A stretch of DNA of 64,000 nucleotides from Methanobacteriota archaeon (GTDB lineage: Archaea > Thermoplasmatota > Thermoplasmata > UBA10834), in assembly GCA_020347565.1 (NCBI GenBank), contig CP070732.1:595972-659971 (forward strand). Direction: 5' to 3'. Made by a program: the position numbers and the translations under genes. This document shows, piece by piece, positions 34,609 to 44,800 of this stretch (position 1 is its first letter; every line of letters starts with the position of its first letter). The notes under the pieces are model-generated. The model was not told where the DNA came from, searched no databases, and saw only the letters and a program-made list of their open reading frames with translations.

Positions 34609-34657
34609 ACGGTAACTATTTTAATCCCCTGGACTTACCGTCACGCTGAGTGAGCGC

Positions 34658-35044
34658 ATGTCATGGGAGCAGGCTGAGGTCAGGACGCTGAAGGAAGGGC
34701 GGTACATCAACATCGACGACGAGCCGTGCAAGATCACCAGCATATCGACCTCCAAGCCAGGGAAGCACGGGGAGGCGAAGGCCAGGATCGAGGCGGTCGG
34801 CATATTCGACGGCGGCAAGAGGTCTGTCGTGTACCCCGTCAAGCACAAGGTGCAGGTGCCAATGATCGATAAGAGGCAGGCACAGGTCGTCACCATAATG
34901 GGCGACGAGGTCCAGCTCATGGACCTTGATGACTACGAGATCTTCCAGCTGCGCATACCAGATGACTTCAGGGATTCTCTCACGCCTGGGGAGAACATCC
35001 AGTACCTAATTGCCATGGGCAGGAAGAAGATAACCCGGGTGTGA
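34658..35044 (+). CDS. eif5A: Translation factor aIF5A
   Basis: A 128-residue aIF5A, the ribosome-binding factor that helps synthesis at difficult sequences such as polyproline. The hypusine site is the lysine in SKPGKHGEAKARIEAVGIFDG (about residue 35). The N-terminal SH3-like and C-terminal OB domains are complete. A TATA-like ATTTTAATC element lies about 35 nt upstream. The agmatinase gene begins seven bases after the stop, linking the factor to polyamine supply for hypusine modification. Confidence 0.95.
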   Translation: MSWEQAEVRTLKEGRYINIDDEPCKITSISTSKPGKHGEAKARIEAVGIFDGGKRSVVYPVKHKVQVPMIDKRQAQVVTIMGDEVQLMDLDDYEIFQLRIPDDFRDSLTPGENIQYLIAMGRKKITRV

Positions 35045-35051
35045 GCCCTCC

Positions 35052-35912
35052 ATGCCAAGCCGTGGTGCCCTCGTCTTCGCGGACGCTGGATACTCGATGG
35101 ATGACGCATACTTCGTCCTCTTCGGCGTGCCGTTCGACAGAACGACGACCTTTCGGAGCGGGACGCGTTTCGCACCGACGACCATCAGGGAAGCATCGCG
35201 CAATTTCGAAGCGGACATGCCCGAGCACGGGGTCGACATCCGCGATGTGCCTTTCCACGACATGGGTGACCTGGACGAAGAGGGGAGTGCAGATGAGATG
35301 GTGGCCGCCATCGAGGTGGAGGCCCGTGATCTGGTGTCGAACGGCAAGTTCCCGATAGCGATAGGTGGGGAGCACTCGATTACGCCTCCGATAGTCAAGG
35401 CGTTCGGTAGCGAGGTATCCGTAGTGATAATAGACGCGCATCTGGACTACAACGACGAGTATCAGGGATTGAAGCACAGCCATGCATGTGCGCACAAGCG
35501 TGTTGAGGATATTGTGGGGAAAGGTAACGTCTTCGCTTTTGGCATCCGATCATGGTCGAAGGACGAGCGACCTGAGGAGGCCCTCTTCGCGGATGCGTTC
35601 ACCATTCACGAACGTGGCTGCGAAGAGGTCTTTGAGGACATGCTGTCAAGACTCGATAGAAAGCCGGTCTATCTGTCGCTGGACATAGACGGCATCGATC
35701 CTGCTTATGCGCCTGGCACCGGAACGCCCGAGCCGTTCGGCCTGACATCCTTCGATGTGAGGTACATCGTGAACAGGCTCGCGGACCGTCTCGTCGGCTT
35801 CGACGTGGTCGAGGTGTGTCCCCCGTATGATAACGGAAACACCTCAATGCTCGCTGCGAGATACGTACGGGAAGTCGTAGCCGTGAAGTGGAAAGCCTCG
35901 AGGAAAGGATAG
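35052..35912 (+). CDS. speB: Agmatinase (ureohydrolase family)
   Basis: A 286-residue manganese ureohydrolase that would convert agmatine to putrescine and urea. Metal ligands are in IGGEHSITPP, DAHLDYNDEYQG and SLDIDGIDPAYAPGTGTPEPFG. The usual DAHxDxRD is DAHLDYND here, a moderate variation. The start is seven bases after aIF5A, so the two are almost certainly cotranscribed; putrescine or spermidine is the source of the hypusine side chain. Other ureohydrolases of the same fold (guanidinobutyrase, formiminoglutamase) are alternatives. It converges on glmM with 24 bases between stops. Confidence 0.9.
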   Translation: MPSRGALVFADAGYSMDDAYFVLFGVPFDRTTTFRSGTRFAPTTIREASRNFEADMPEHGVDIRDVPFHDMGDLDEEGSADEMVAAIEVEARDLVSNGKFPIAIGGEHSITPPIVKAFGSEVSVVIIDAHLDYNDEYQGLKHSHACAHKRVEDIVGKGNVFAFGIRSWSKDERPEEALFADAFTIHERGCEEVFEDMLSRLDRKPVYLSLDIDGIDPAYAPGTGTPEPFGLTSFDVRYIVNRLADRLVGFDVVEVCPPYDNGNTSMLAARYVREVVAVKWKASRKG

Positions 35913-35936
35913 CGGATAGCACATGGGCGTCTTCAC

Positions 35937-37304
35937 TCACCCGATTATGCCAACGACCTTCTTCCTGTAGTGCTCGGCTATCTCCTTCGCCCTCTCCTCC
36001 GACGCCGCCTCGGAGAATATTCTGAAGATCGGCTCCGTGCCGGAGGGCCTTGCGAGCACCCAACCGTCTTCGAAGAACACCTTGACACCGTCCGTCGTGT
36101 CGACTCTATCGTCTGCGGCGTCCTCCTGGAGCCTGGAGAGCACGATCTTCTTCTTGTCGTCCGGGCAGGCGGTCTTGGTCTTGTGCTGGTAGTAGAACGG
36201 TGTCCTCGCGTTGATCTCTGAGAGGCTCCCGTTCGCGGCGACTATCTCAATCATCCTCGCTGCCGCCATCGCGCCGTCCCGGCAGTACTGCATCTCAGGG
36301 AATATGAGTCCCCCGTTCTCCTCTCCGCCGAAGACAGCGTTGTTTTCCATCATGGCGCGCGCCACGATGGGCGAGCCAACGCGAGTGTACATGACTTCGC
36401 CCCCGGCAGAACTCACGGCGTCCTCCACGCACCTCGAGGACCCCACGGTGGTGACAACAAGCCCTCCGCCGTTCTTCAGGCAGGCGAAGTGCGCGGCGAT
36501 TGCCAGGCTCCTATCACCGTACAGATACGACCCCTTCTCGTCCACGAAGATGGTCCTGTCCGCATCGCCGTCGTGCAAGATGCCGATGTCGAAGCCTCCC
36601 TGGCTCATGAACTCTATGAGGTCCTTCGCGTTCTCCGGCGTGGGCTCGCTGTTGTGACCGGGGAACGCCCCGTTGGGATCGGCGTTCAAGGTCGAGTAGG
36701 GTATCCCGAGCTTCTCGAGCAGCAACGGAGTTACGCGCCCGCCAGCTCCGTTGCCACAGTCGAGGGCGACCCGCAGGGGTGAAGCCGATATCCTCTCGAC
36801 ATCGGTGACGCTCAGTATGCCATCGATGTAGCGGGGTATGGCCGTGTCGGAACAGCGCCTGTGCCCGACATCCCTCCACCCGGTCCTCGCGAAGTCACGC
36901 GAATGGAACAGCCTCTCGATGCGCTCCTCGCCTTCACGCGACATCTCCGTGCCATCTGCGTCTATGCACTTGATGCCGTTGAATTCCGGTGGATTGTGTG
37001 ACGCCGTTATGACGACTCCTCCTCCGAAGTTTCCCCCCTTCACGGAGTACTGAAGAGCGGGGGTCGGGACGACCCCGAGATCCACCAAGTCTCTGCCGGC
37101 GGCCATCATCCCTGCGGAGCATGCGGATTTGATCATCTCGTTTGAGGTCCTGGCGTCTGTGCCCATGAGCACTGCCCCTTTCATGAATGTCCCTATAGCC
37201 ATGCCCAGCCTGAGGGCGAGCATGCAGTCCATCTCTTCTGAGTTGACCACTCCTCTGACGCCATTGGTGCCGAAGAGTCTCGGGACGCCGTCCTCTGAGG
37301 TCAT
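35937..37304 (-). CDS. glmM: Phosphoglucosamine mutase/phosphomannomutase family
   Basis: A 455-residue alpha-phosphohexomutase. The start is RLFGTNGVRGVVN, the catalytic serine is in VITASHNPPEFNGIK, magnesium ligands are in LHDGDADRT, the sugar-binding loop is GGEENGGLIFPE and the phosphate loop is RPSGTEPIFRIFSEA. This pattern matches archaeal GlmM or phosphomannomutase; substrate choice between glucosamine-, mannose- and glucose-phosphates cannot be made. The ATG at 37304 is used; an in-frame start 11 codons upstream lies beyond the likely promoter (TTTTATTG about 33 nt upstream). It is divergent from the phosphate-uptake genes. Confidence 0.88.
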   Translation of the reverse strand: MTSEDGVPRLFGTNGVRGVVNSEEMDCMLALRLGMAIGTFMKGAVLMGTDARTSNEMIKSACSAGMMAAGRDLVDLGVVPTPALQYSVKGGNFGGGVVITASHNPPEFNGIKCIDADGTEMSREGEERIERLFHSRDFARTGWRDVGHRRCSDTAIPRYIDGILSVTDVERISASPLRVALDCGNGAGGRVTPLLLEKLGIPYSTLNADPNGAFPGHNSEPTPENAKDLIEFMSQGGFDIGILHDGDADRTIFVDEKGSYLYGDRSLAIAAHFACLKNGGGLVVTTVGSSRCVEDAVSSAGGEVMYTRVGSPIVARAMMENNAVFGGEENGGLIFPEMQYCRDGAMAAARMIEIVAANGSLSEINARTPFYYQHKTKTACPDDKKKIVLSRLQEDAADDRVDTTDGVKVFFEDGWVLARPSGTEPIFRIFSEAASEERAKEIAEHYRKKVVGIIG

Positions 37305-37431
37305 TGAATCTATCCCTCGTGATTGTCGGGCCATCAATAAAAGCTTGCGGGAAGATGCCGAACGGCCACGTCCGCAAGAGTTAATACCCGGCTAGCCGTT
37401 GGTCGATGACAGGAAGGGGAGGGGGCACCGA

Positions 37432-38061
37432 ATGGGGTTCAAGGAATGGATAATCCCGCAGGAGAAGTACTTCTTCAGCATGCTTGACAAGCAGGCGGAC
37501 ACCGTTCTGGAGGGCGCGGAGACACTCCTTGACCTGATGAAGAACTTCGACGACGTCGCCGACAAGCGCGACAGGATGAAGTCGATTGAACGCAGGGGCG
37601 ATGACATCGTCCACGAGATATCAGAGGCTCTGAACAAGACTTTCGTCACGCCGATTGACCACGATGACATGTCCAAGCTCACATCGAGGCTGGACGACAT
37701 ACTCGACTACATGGAATCCGCTTCGCACCGCTTGTGGTCATACGAGATCAAGCGTGTACCGAACGACATGATGAAGCTGGTAGAGGTGCTCCTGAGCTCG
37801 ACGAAGGAGGTCAACCACGCCGTTAAGGACCTCAAGAACTTCAAGAAGAAGAACGAGATCGCGAAGCACTGCATAGAGATCAACCGTCTCGAGAACATCG
37901 GCGACGAGATCACCCATCAGGCGGTGGCGAGCTTATTCAAGACGGCGGATGTCATAGAGATAATCAAGTTGAAGGAGATATACGAACATCTGGAACTCGC
38001 GACCGACAAGTGTGAGGATGCAGCTGACGTGATCAAGGACATATTCATCAAGAACTCATAG
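37432..38061 (+). CDS. DUF47/PhoU-like phosphate transport accessory protein
   Basis: A 209-residue all-helical protein of the DUF47 family, related to PhoU and nearly always paired with PiT transporters. The metal-binding helical repeats show EXXXD patterns (KSIERRGDDIVHEI, INRLENIGDEITHQA). The ATG at 37432 is preceded by AGGGGAGGGGG at good spacing. The PiT gene begins ten bases later. It probably modulates transport activity or binds metal-phosphate. Confidence 0.9.
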   Translation: MGFKEWIIPQEKYFFSMLDKQADTVLEGAETLLDLMKNFDDVADKRDRMKSIERRGDDIVHEISEALNKTFVTPIDHDDMSKLTSRLDDILDYMESASHRLWSYEIKRVPNDMMKLVEVLLSSTKEVNHAVKDLKNFKKKNEIAKHCIEINRLENIGDEITHQAVASLFKTADVIEIIKLKEIYEHLELATDKCEDAADVIKDIFIKNS

Positions 38062-38071
38062 GGGATCGACG

Positions 38072-39091
38072 ATGGATCTTTTCGGGCTCTCTGTCCTGGG
38101 TGTGACGACTATCGCCCTCACCCTGGCCTTTGAGTTCGTGAATGGGTTCCATGATTCTGCGAATTCAATCGCGACTGTCGTCGCTACGAAGGTCCTATCG
38201 CCCGTTTGGGCTGTTGGCCTCGCGGCCATATTCAACTTCCTCGGCATATTCGTGTTGGGCATGGCGGTTGCGAAGACGGTGGGGAAGGGCATCATCGATG
38301 ACGTCCTGATTGACGAATACGGAGTATGCCTGATATTCTGCGCGGTGGTGGGCGCGATCGTGTGGGACGTCATCACCTGGTGGCTGGGAATCCCCACGTC
38401 GAGCAGTCACGCCCTGATCGGCGGCCTCATCGGCGCGGGCGGCGCTGTGATGTTGGTCGACGCAATAGTCTGGAGCGGGACGTTGAAGACGGTCGCGTTC
38501 ATCGTCATCTCGCCTATCGCCGGCTTGGCGATCGGATTCCTGATGGCAAGCGGTGTGATGCGGATAGGCAAGAGCATGACACGTACGACAGTGAACCACT
38601 GGTTCAGGAAGCTGCAGATATGTTCCATGGCGTTTCTGTCGTTGATGCACGGCTCGAACGACGCCCAGAAAGGCATGGGCATAATCAAGAGCGTCCTTCT
38701 CCTCGAGGCGGGCGTCTTCGTCACAGGAGAGTTCGAGCCTGATCTCTGGGTGATAATGTCCTGTGGGTTCATGATCGCCCTCGGGACCTTCTTCGGCGGG
38801 TGGCGCATAGTCAAGACGATGGCGGCGAGGGTCACCCACCTGGAGCCATACCAGGGCTTCTGTGCAGAGACTGGAGCCGCATCGATGATAGCTGTCGCGA
38901 CAAGCTTCGGAATACCTGTGAGCACCACACACACAGTCTCCGGGTCGATCATGGGGGTCGGAGCGACGAAGCGGTTGTCGGCCGTCAGATGGGGCGTCGG
39001 GCGGAAGATCGTGATTGCCTGGATCTTGACCATACCCGCTGCCGCAACGATCTCCGGCGTGCTCTTCCTGTTACTCAACCCGTTCTGCTGA
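38072..39091 (+). CDS. pit: PiT-family inorganic phosphate transporter
   Basis: A 339-residue membrane permease with about ten helices. The two signature repeats are ALAFEFVNGFHDSANSIATVVAT-like (TLAFEFVNGFHDSANSIATV) near the N-terminus and SLMHGSNDAQKGMGIIKSV in the second half. GIPTSSSHALIGGLIGAGGA and IPVSTTHTVSGSIMGVG complete the family pattern. It imports phosphate with protons or sodium and forms a two-gene unit with the DUF47 protein. Confidence 0.93.
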   Translation: MDLFGLSVLGVTTIALTLAFEFVNGFHDSANSIATVVATKVLSPVWAVGLAAIFNFLGIFVLGMAVAKTVGKGIIDDVLIDEYGVCLIFCAVVGAIVWDVITWWLGIPTSSSHALIGGLIGAGGAVMLVDAIVWSGTLKTVAFIVISPIAGLAIGFLMASGVMRIGKSMTRTTVNHWFRKLQICSMAFLSLMHGSNDAQKGMGIIKSVLLLEAGVFVTGEFEPDLWVIMSCGFMIALGTFFGGWRIVKTMAARVTHLEPYQGFCAETGAASMIAVATSFGIPVSTTHTVSGSIMGVGATKRLSAVRWGVGRKIVIAWILTIPAAATISGVLFLLLNPFC

Positions 39092-39112
39092 GGGCGTCGC
39101 CCGACGATATGC

Positions 39113-40096
39113 TCACTCATCGCGCGGGCATCCATCGCGTACAACGATTTCGTCCTCGAGGACAGCGTTGTCGGGCACCGTCACGCCTTCGTCGATGATC
39201 GCGTTGGCGATCCTGCAAGAACGCCCTATGCGAGCGTCATCGAATACCACAGAGTTCTCGATCTTAGAGCCTTCTCCGACATGCACTCGGCTCGCCAGGT
39301 ACACACGAGGGCCGAGTTCCGCACCGGCGGCCGTGGAACCTTCCCCGACGAAGACCTGGTCGCGCGCGCCAACCTCTTCCACAGGCGAGCCAGGAGCCGC
39401 TGCACCCCCTTCGGCCATCAGAGTCCAGAACGCGTCGAGCAGACTCTCGCGTGTGCCACAATCGACCCAATACCCGTCAAAGGTCAGTCCGTACATCCCC
39501 TTGTCAAGTATCTTCGGGAAGACCTCGCGTTCCATCGATACGAAGCCTTCTCCGATGTGATCCAGTGCCTCGTACTCGAGCGCGTACACGCCCGCATTGA
39601 CGAGCTTAGAAAACGCCTCCTCTCTGGTAGGTTTCTCCTGGAACCTTCGAATCCTCTGGTCTTCATCGAGGTCGACTATGCCGAACGGTGTCGGGTCGTC
39701 AACCTCCCATAGCGATATCGAGGCGAACGCCTTCTTCTCCCTGTGGAAGGCAACGAACCGGCGCATGTTCAGCGATGAGATGCTGTCCCCGTTGACCACG
39801 AGAAACGGTCCATCGATGTACTCCTCCACGTTCTTCACCGCTCCGCCCGTTCCCATGGGTTCCCTCTCCTCCACGATGGTAATCCGGCGCTTCGGCGGGT
39901 TCCTGGCGAGGTAGTCCTCCATCACATCCCTCTTGTAACCGACAGGCACGACCACCTCGTCGACCTCGTCGGGGAGTGAGTCTATGACGTGCAGCATCAG
40001 AGGTTTATCCACTACCGGTATAAGCGGCTTCGGGACTCTGCAGGTCAGCGGCCTCAGCCTGGTGCCCTTGCCGCCGACGAGGAGCACAGCTTTCAT
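39113..40096 (-). CDS. Sugar-1-phosphate nucleotidyltransferase with LbH tail
   Basis: A 327-residue NTP transferase. The signature MKAVLLVGGKGTRLRPLTCRVPKPLIPVVDKP is followed by EPMGTGGAVKNVEEYI, FLVVNGDSIS and FQEKPTREEA. Residues about 245-320 form left-handed beta-helix-like hexapeptide repeats (GEGSTAAGAELGPRVYLASR, IGRSCRIANAIIDEGV). The family covers mannose-1-phosphate guanylyltransferase and glucose-1-phosphate thymidylyl- or uridylyltransferases; I cannot decide which. It may supply activated sugar to the glycan genes downstream in the window. The gene stands alone. Confidence 0.88.
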   Translation of the reverse strand: MKAVLLVGGKGTRLRPLTCRVPKPLIPVVDKPLMLHVIDSLPDEVDEVVVPVGYKRDVMEDYLARNPPKRRITIVEEREPMGTGGAVKNVEEYIDGPFLVVNGDSISSLNMRRFVAFHREKKAFASISLWEVDDPTPFGIVDLDEDQRIRRFQEKPTREEAFSKLVNAGVYALEYEALDHIGEGFVSMEREVFPKILDKGMYGLTFDGYWVDCGTRESLLDAFWTLMAEGGAAAPGSPVEEVGARDQVFVGEGSTAAGAELGPRVYLASRVHVGEGSKIENSVVFDDARIGRSCRIANAIIDEGVTVPDNAVLEDEIVVRDGCPRDE

Positions 40097-40161
40097 CGGA
40101 GGCCGGATGCTGGTATCTGTTTAAAAACCATCTGCATGCGGAAGGGCGCGGCGGCATTAGA

Positions 40162-40377
40162 CTACATCGGCGATATGCTCACGACGTTGTTGCCGCGGAG
40201 GATGACGGTCCCCAGCCTCTTCACCTGGTCGCCGTTCGTCTCCTCCGTGTCCTCTAGCACCATGTTCAGGTAGTCATCGAAACCAGTCAGGGTCCCCTCT
40301 AATGTTCTGCTGTCCTTGAGAAGCAGCGAGACCTTCTTGTTCATCGATTTCTCCAGTAAACTGAGAGGCATGACCAT
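40162..40377 (-). CDS. Sm-like archaeal protein (SmAP)
   Basis: A 71-residue LSm protein. Sm1 is SLLLKDSRTLEGTLTGFDDYLNMVLEDTEE and Sm2 is LGTVILRGNNVVSISP, both canonical. Such proteins form heptameric rings that bind U-rich RNA. A TTTAAGTC element about 35 nt upstream is the probable TATA box. The start could be the first or third codon (MVMPLS or MPLS). It is monocistronic in appearance. Confidence 0.93.
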   Translation of the reverse strand: MVMPLSLLEKSMNKKVSLLLKDSRTLEGTLTGFDDYLNMVLEDTEETNGDQVKRLGTVILRGNNVVSISPM

Positions 40378-40454
40378 CGTATCAACGACTCGTCAATGCC
40401 GAGTGTTGACTTAAAGCTTTTCTTTCTCGGAGCCGAGGGCTCGTAGACGCTGCG

Positions 40455-40973
40455 TCACGACTTGCTCCTGCCGTTCTTCCTGGAGAGCTCGCCCTCGATC
40501 CACGCCTTGACCTCGCTCCTCGAACGCGCGTCGATGCCGAAGGTCTCTATGAACTTCTTCGTGGTCGTGAGTTGGACGCTGTTCTTTTTGGGCCTGCACC
40601 TGATGAGGCCCAGCTCGTCCAGGGTGCGCACGTGCCCGTACACCTTGCTGCCTAGTAGCTCGGAGAGCTTGCTCTGCAGGATGGGCTGGTAGTACGCGAT
40701 CAACGAGGCCGTCTTGAGGACGTCCTTTGGCACGCTCAGCTCCGCGAGCCTCGATGCAGGCGTCGAGTACTCCTTCTTCACCTGCATGGCGTACCTCGGC
40801 CCCATCTTCGCTATCTCGATTGCCCTGTCCGAGCCGTTGTACTCCTCCGTGAGGTTCTTCAGGGCGGAGCGTATCGTCCTCACATCCAGCCCGGACGCCT
40901 CCCTGAGTTCCGTCACCGTCACCGGCCCGGCCGCGGAGAACAACGCGGCCTCGACCAACCTTTCGCTCTTCAC
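40455..40973 (-). CDS. scpB: Segregation and condensation protein ScpB
   Basis: A 172-residue winged-helix kleisin-interacting protein. LVEAALFSAAGPVTVTELREASGLDVRTIRSALKNL is the first winged helix and LKTASLIAYYQPILQSKLSELLGSKVYGHVRTL the second. It binds ScpA as a dimer in the Smc complex. Its start overlaps the scpA stop, and it is the third gene of smc-scpA-scpB. Confidence 0.9.
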   Translation of the reverse strand: MKSERLVEAALFSAAGPVTVTELREASGLDVRTIRSALKNLTEEYNGSDRAIEIAKMGPRYAMQVKKEYSTPASRLAELSVPKDVLKTASLIAYYQPILQSKLSELLGSKVYGHVRTLDELGLIRCRPKKNSVQLTTTKKFIETFGIDARSRSEVKAWIEGELSRKNGRSKS

Positions 40974-41896
40974 TTGACCACCGCTACCTTCTCTGCCTGC
41001 GTCTCCTCAACCGCCGCCGCATCCTCGAGATGCGCGATGTCCCATGGGACCTTGACCTCGAGGAAGATCTCCCCGAACGGAGGCCTCTCCTGCCAGATGT
41101 GGACTTTGCCCATCTTGGCGAGGAAGAGCATGGCGACGAGGACGGTGACGCTGTCCTCCCTTCCCGCAAGGTATAGGTCGGACGCCGGTATGGGGCCGCT
41201 GCCGAAGCGCTGGATCCTCTCCCAGACGTCGGCGATGTCGTCCTCGAGGCTCTCCTTGTGCGACTTGTCGTCGAAGTCGGGCCGTCGGTACTTCTTCATG
41301 AACCTGGCGAGTTCCTTCTTGATGTCTGATTCCTTCTTCGCCTCTTCGAACGCGTCGAGGAGGTCTATCAGGGTGACGGGCCGCTCGGACCTTCTGCGCA
41401 CGCGCTCGCCAATCGGCATCTCCTCGCTGTACAGCAGCGCCTCACCGCCCGAGAGGTCGAAGGGCTCTGAGAAGAGGTCGAAACCGGCGGGATCCATTCC
41501 CTCGAACACCAGCTCGCACGTCTCCGGCCTGTCTGCCCTGTTGACGGCGAAATCGCTCTGCAGCCTGAGGATCTCCCAGGCCATGTAGACGATCTTCCCG
41601 GCGATGATGAGGTTGACGTCGGAGGACTTCCTGACCTTTGCCATGTATCTCTTCGAGAACTCGATGAGGTTGATGTCCCACGGGTTGAACTGCTGCTGCA
41701 CGACGAGCTCGAACACCTGCGCGACGCATCTCTCGAACGGGTCGTCTGACGGTACCAGCGTACCCCTCTGCATCTCCTCCGCGATGCGGACGTACCTGCT
41801 GATCTTCGTCTGGAGGTCCTCATCGTCGTCTATGATCGACTTCTGGAACATGAGGTGGTTCACGACGTTCTCGAAGTCCGTCTGGGATGCCATCAT
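40970..41896 (-). CDS. scpA: Kleisin ScpA
   Basis: A 308-residue ScpA-type kleisin that bridges the Smc heads. The central VAQVFELVVQQQFNPWDINLIEFSKRYMAKVRKSSDVNLIIAGKIVYMAWEIL matches the family's core. The C-terminal winged helix has VTVLVAMLFLAKMGKVHIWQERPFGEI-like sequence (ending LAKMGKVHIWQERPPFGEIF). The N-terminal 45 residues are longer than in bacterial ScpA. Its ATG overlaps the smc stop by four bases, so the complex is translated in coupled fashion. Confidence 0.9.
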   Translation of the reverse strand: MMASQTDFENVVNHLMFQKSIIDDDEDLQTKISRYVRIAEEMQRGTLVPSDDPFERCVAQVFELVVQQQFNPWDINLIEFSKRYMAKVRKSSDVNLIIAGKIVYMAWEILRLQSDFAVNRADRPETCELVFEGMDPAGFDLFSEPFDLSGGEALLYSEEMPIGERVRRRSERPVTLIDLLDAFEEAKKESDIKKELARFMKKYRRPDFDDKSHKESLEDDIADVWERIQRFGSGPIPASDLYLAGREDSVTVLVAMLFLAKMGKVHIWQERPPFGEIFLEVKVPWDIAHLEDAAAVEETQAEKVAVVK

Positions 41897-44800
41897 GTTC
41901 CAGCAGCCTCCTGTCTTCCCTCCGTGAGACCGCCTGTGTCGGGCGGGGCGTCGGCGATGTCGCTCAGGTTCGGTCTCATGATCAGGTCCGAGACGCCCTC
42001 CCTCTGCATCGTCACGCCGATTATGTGGTCGGCCTCCTTGAGCGTCACCTTGCGCAGCGATATCTGTATGAACTGCGCGTTCCTGGAGCTCCTGCGCACA
42101 GCTCTCGAGACGTTCTCCGCGTTCACTCCGTCGAGGAACATGTCAACCTCGTCCAGCAGGTAGAACGGCGACGGCTCGTATGCCTGTATGGCGAATATGA
42201 ACGACAGAGCGGTGAGGCTCTTCTCCCCGCCGGACAGCGCTTCCATCCTGACGAACTTCTTGTCCTTCGGCCTGGCCTTGATTATCAACCCGCCGGAGAG
42301 CGGGTCCTCCTCGTTCTCCAGCAACAGCTCCGCCTCGCCGCCCCCGGAGAGTTCAGAGAAGATCTTGCTGAAGTTCTCGTCGATGGCGACGAATATCTTC
42401 CGGAACCCTTGCTTCTTCTTGGAGTTGAGCTCATCGACGAGCTTGATGAGATTCGACCTCTGCTTGCTGAGCTGTCCGGTCTCGGCCTTGATCTCGTCGA
42501 ACCGGGACTTCCTCTCGTCGTACTCGTCGATCGCCCTGAGGTTCACCGCTCCGAGCGATTCCATGTGCCTCTCGCACTCCGCAACCGTTTTGCGCAGCTC
42601 CCCGATGGGAGGAAGCGGCTCCGGCAGATCGACGGAGGCGTACTGAGACGCCGCGGCCTCGGCTTCCTTCAGCCTCTCCTCCGTCTCCGAGAGCTTCGAC
42701 TGGATGCTGAGCACGAAGTCGCCGTTCGTCTGTATCTTCGTGTCGGCCTTCTCCATCGCCGCTTCCGTGTCCGTCTTCTTCTTGTACAGCGAGTCTCTCT
42801 TGTTTCGGAGCGTGTTCAGCTTGTCGCCCATCGAGCGTTCCATGCTCTGCAACGCCTTCAGCTCGGTCTCGAGCCCGCCCTGCCTCTCGACGCCTTCCTT
42901 CCGCCTGTTCTTCTGCTCCTTCACGCTGCCATCGACGGTCGCGATGGCCTCCTCGATCTCCAGCTTCCTCGCGCTCACGAGCTCCGCCTGCTTGGCGAGC
43001 GTCTGGATCTCGGAGTTGAGCGTCGCGACCTCGTTTGATGACTCCAGTATGTCCTTCTCCAGCTCCTTCAGCTTCTGCGACAGCTCGTCAGGCGTAGCCT
43101 CCACCAGCTTCCTGTCGATCTCCGCCTTCGACTGCTTCGCGGCCTCGATCTGTGTCCGGAGCAGGTCGATGTCCTGCTTCGCCTTCTCCACCAGGTCGAG
43201 GCATTCGGATAGGTCGCCGTTCTTGGCCTCCATCTCCGCATCGACCGAGGCGAGCCTCTGCTGGAACTCCTTCTTTTTCGCCCCCAGCGAGCTCTTGCGT
43301 ACACTGTCGCCTCCGGCCTTCGCGTTGGACTCCCTGATGGCCTCTTCGAGCTCCGCCATCTTGAGCCTTAGCTCCGTGAGCTCGGCATTGGTCTTCTCCG
43401 TCTGCTCCGTCCCTGTCCGGAGCTCAGCCGCCTTCTTGTCAATCTTGCTCTTGGACGGCGCGCCGAATTTGACCAGGTTGCGATCGAGCGTGCCGCCTAC
43501 CATGGCGCCGCTCGCCTCAACCAGCTCCCCGCCGAGTGTGACGAGCCTTACGCCACCCATTAGCTTCCTGGCCTCCGTCAGGTTCTTTACGACCACCGTG
43601 TCGCCGAAGACGAACCAGAACGCTGCCCTGTACTTCTCGTCGAACTCGGTCAGGTCGATCGCGAGGCCGAGTGAGTTCTTCGCGGCCATGATCGCCTTTC
43701 CTCGCGGCCTGCCGTCGAGCATCTTGTTCAGCGGAAGGAATGTCGCACTGCCGAGCTTGTTCTTCTTGAGGAACTCTATGCAGCTCGCGGCGACCTGGTC
43801 AGTGTCGACCACTATGGACTGCATCCTGTTGCCCGCGGCGACGTTCAGCGCCGTCTCGTACTCGCCGTCCACGTGCGCGAGTTCCGCCACGGTGCCGTGT
43901 ATGCCCTTGATCAATCCCTTGTCCCGTGCCTCGAGCAACGACATCGTCGCGGAGCTGAAGCCCTTCTTGACCATGTCCGCCGCTTCGGCCTCCGCCTTCA
44001 TGCGGTTGTACTCGCGCGTGAGCGACTTCACGGCATCCTCGAGCACCTGAGCCTCGCTGATCAGCTTCCTCTCCCTCTCCCTGGCGGCTTCGTACTCCTT
44101 CTGGGATTTTCTGAGGCCAGACGACGATTCCTTCGCCTCGCTCCCGAGCTCCTTGATCGACCACTCCGCGTCCTTGAGTTCGAACTCGAAGGTCTTCCTC
44201 GTCTCCTCGAGGTTCGCGATGTCTATCTTGAGCCTGGACAGGCGCTCGGCCAGCCTGTCCTGTTCGAGCGTGAGGGCGTGGGCCTTCTCCTCCTTGGCGC
44301 CGACCTCCATGCCCATCTTCAGCGACTCCTTCTGTAGCGCGCTGAATTCCGAGTCGGACTTGGAGATAACGTCCCGGTGGCCGTCAAGCTCCTTCCTGCG
44401 GCTCTCGAGCGCCTTCACCTTCCCGTCGTGGTCTTTCCTCAGAGGCTCCAGCTTCAATTCGATGGCTTCGAGGTCCTCCTGAACGGCCCTGAGGTCCTCC
44501 GCATGGGCCTTGCGCGTCTCCTTGAGCGACAGGACCATCTCGTCGGCATTCGAGGAGGCGTCCTTTGCGCGGGCGATCTCTATCCTCAGGTTGTCGATCT
44601 TCTCCTTGACCTCCCTAGCCTCCTCCCCGCCCCTCTCGGAAATCTCGTCCTCAACGGACGTGAGCTCCTGCGAGACACTCTCAAGCGCGGACGTCAGCTC
44701 CGCCCTCTTCTCCTCCATCTTCGACGTCTCGGCGGCGTAGGAGGTCACCTGCTCCTTGTACGAGTGTATCTCCCTCTCCACCGACTCCTTCGCCTTCACC

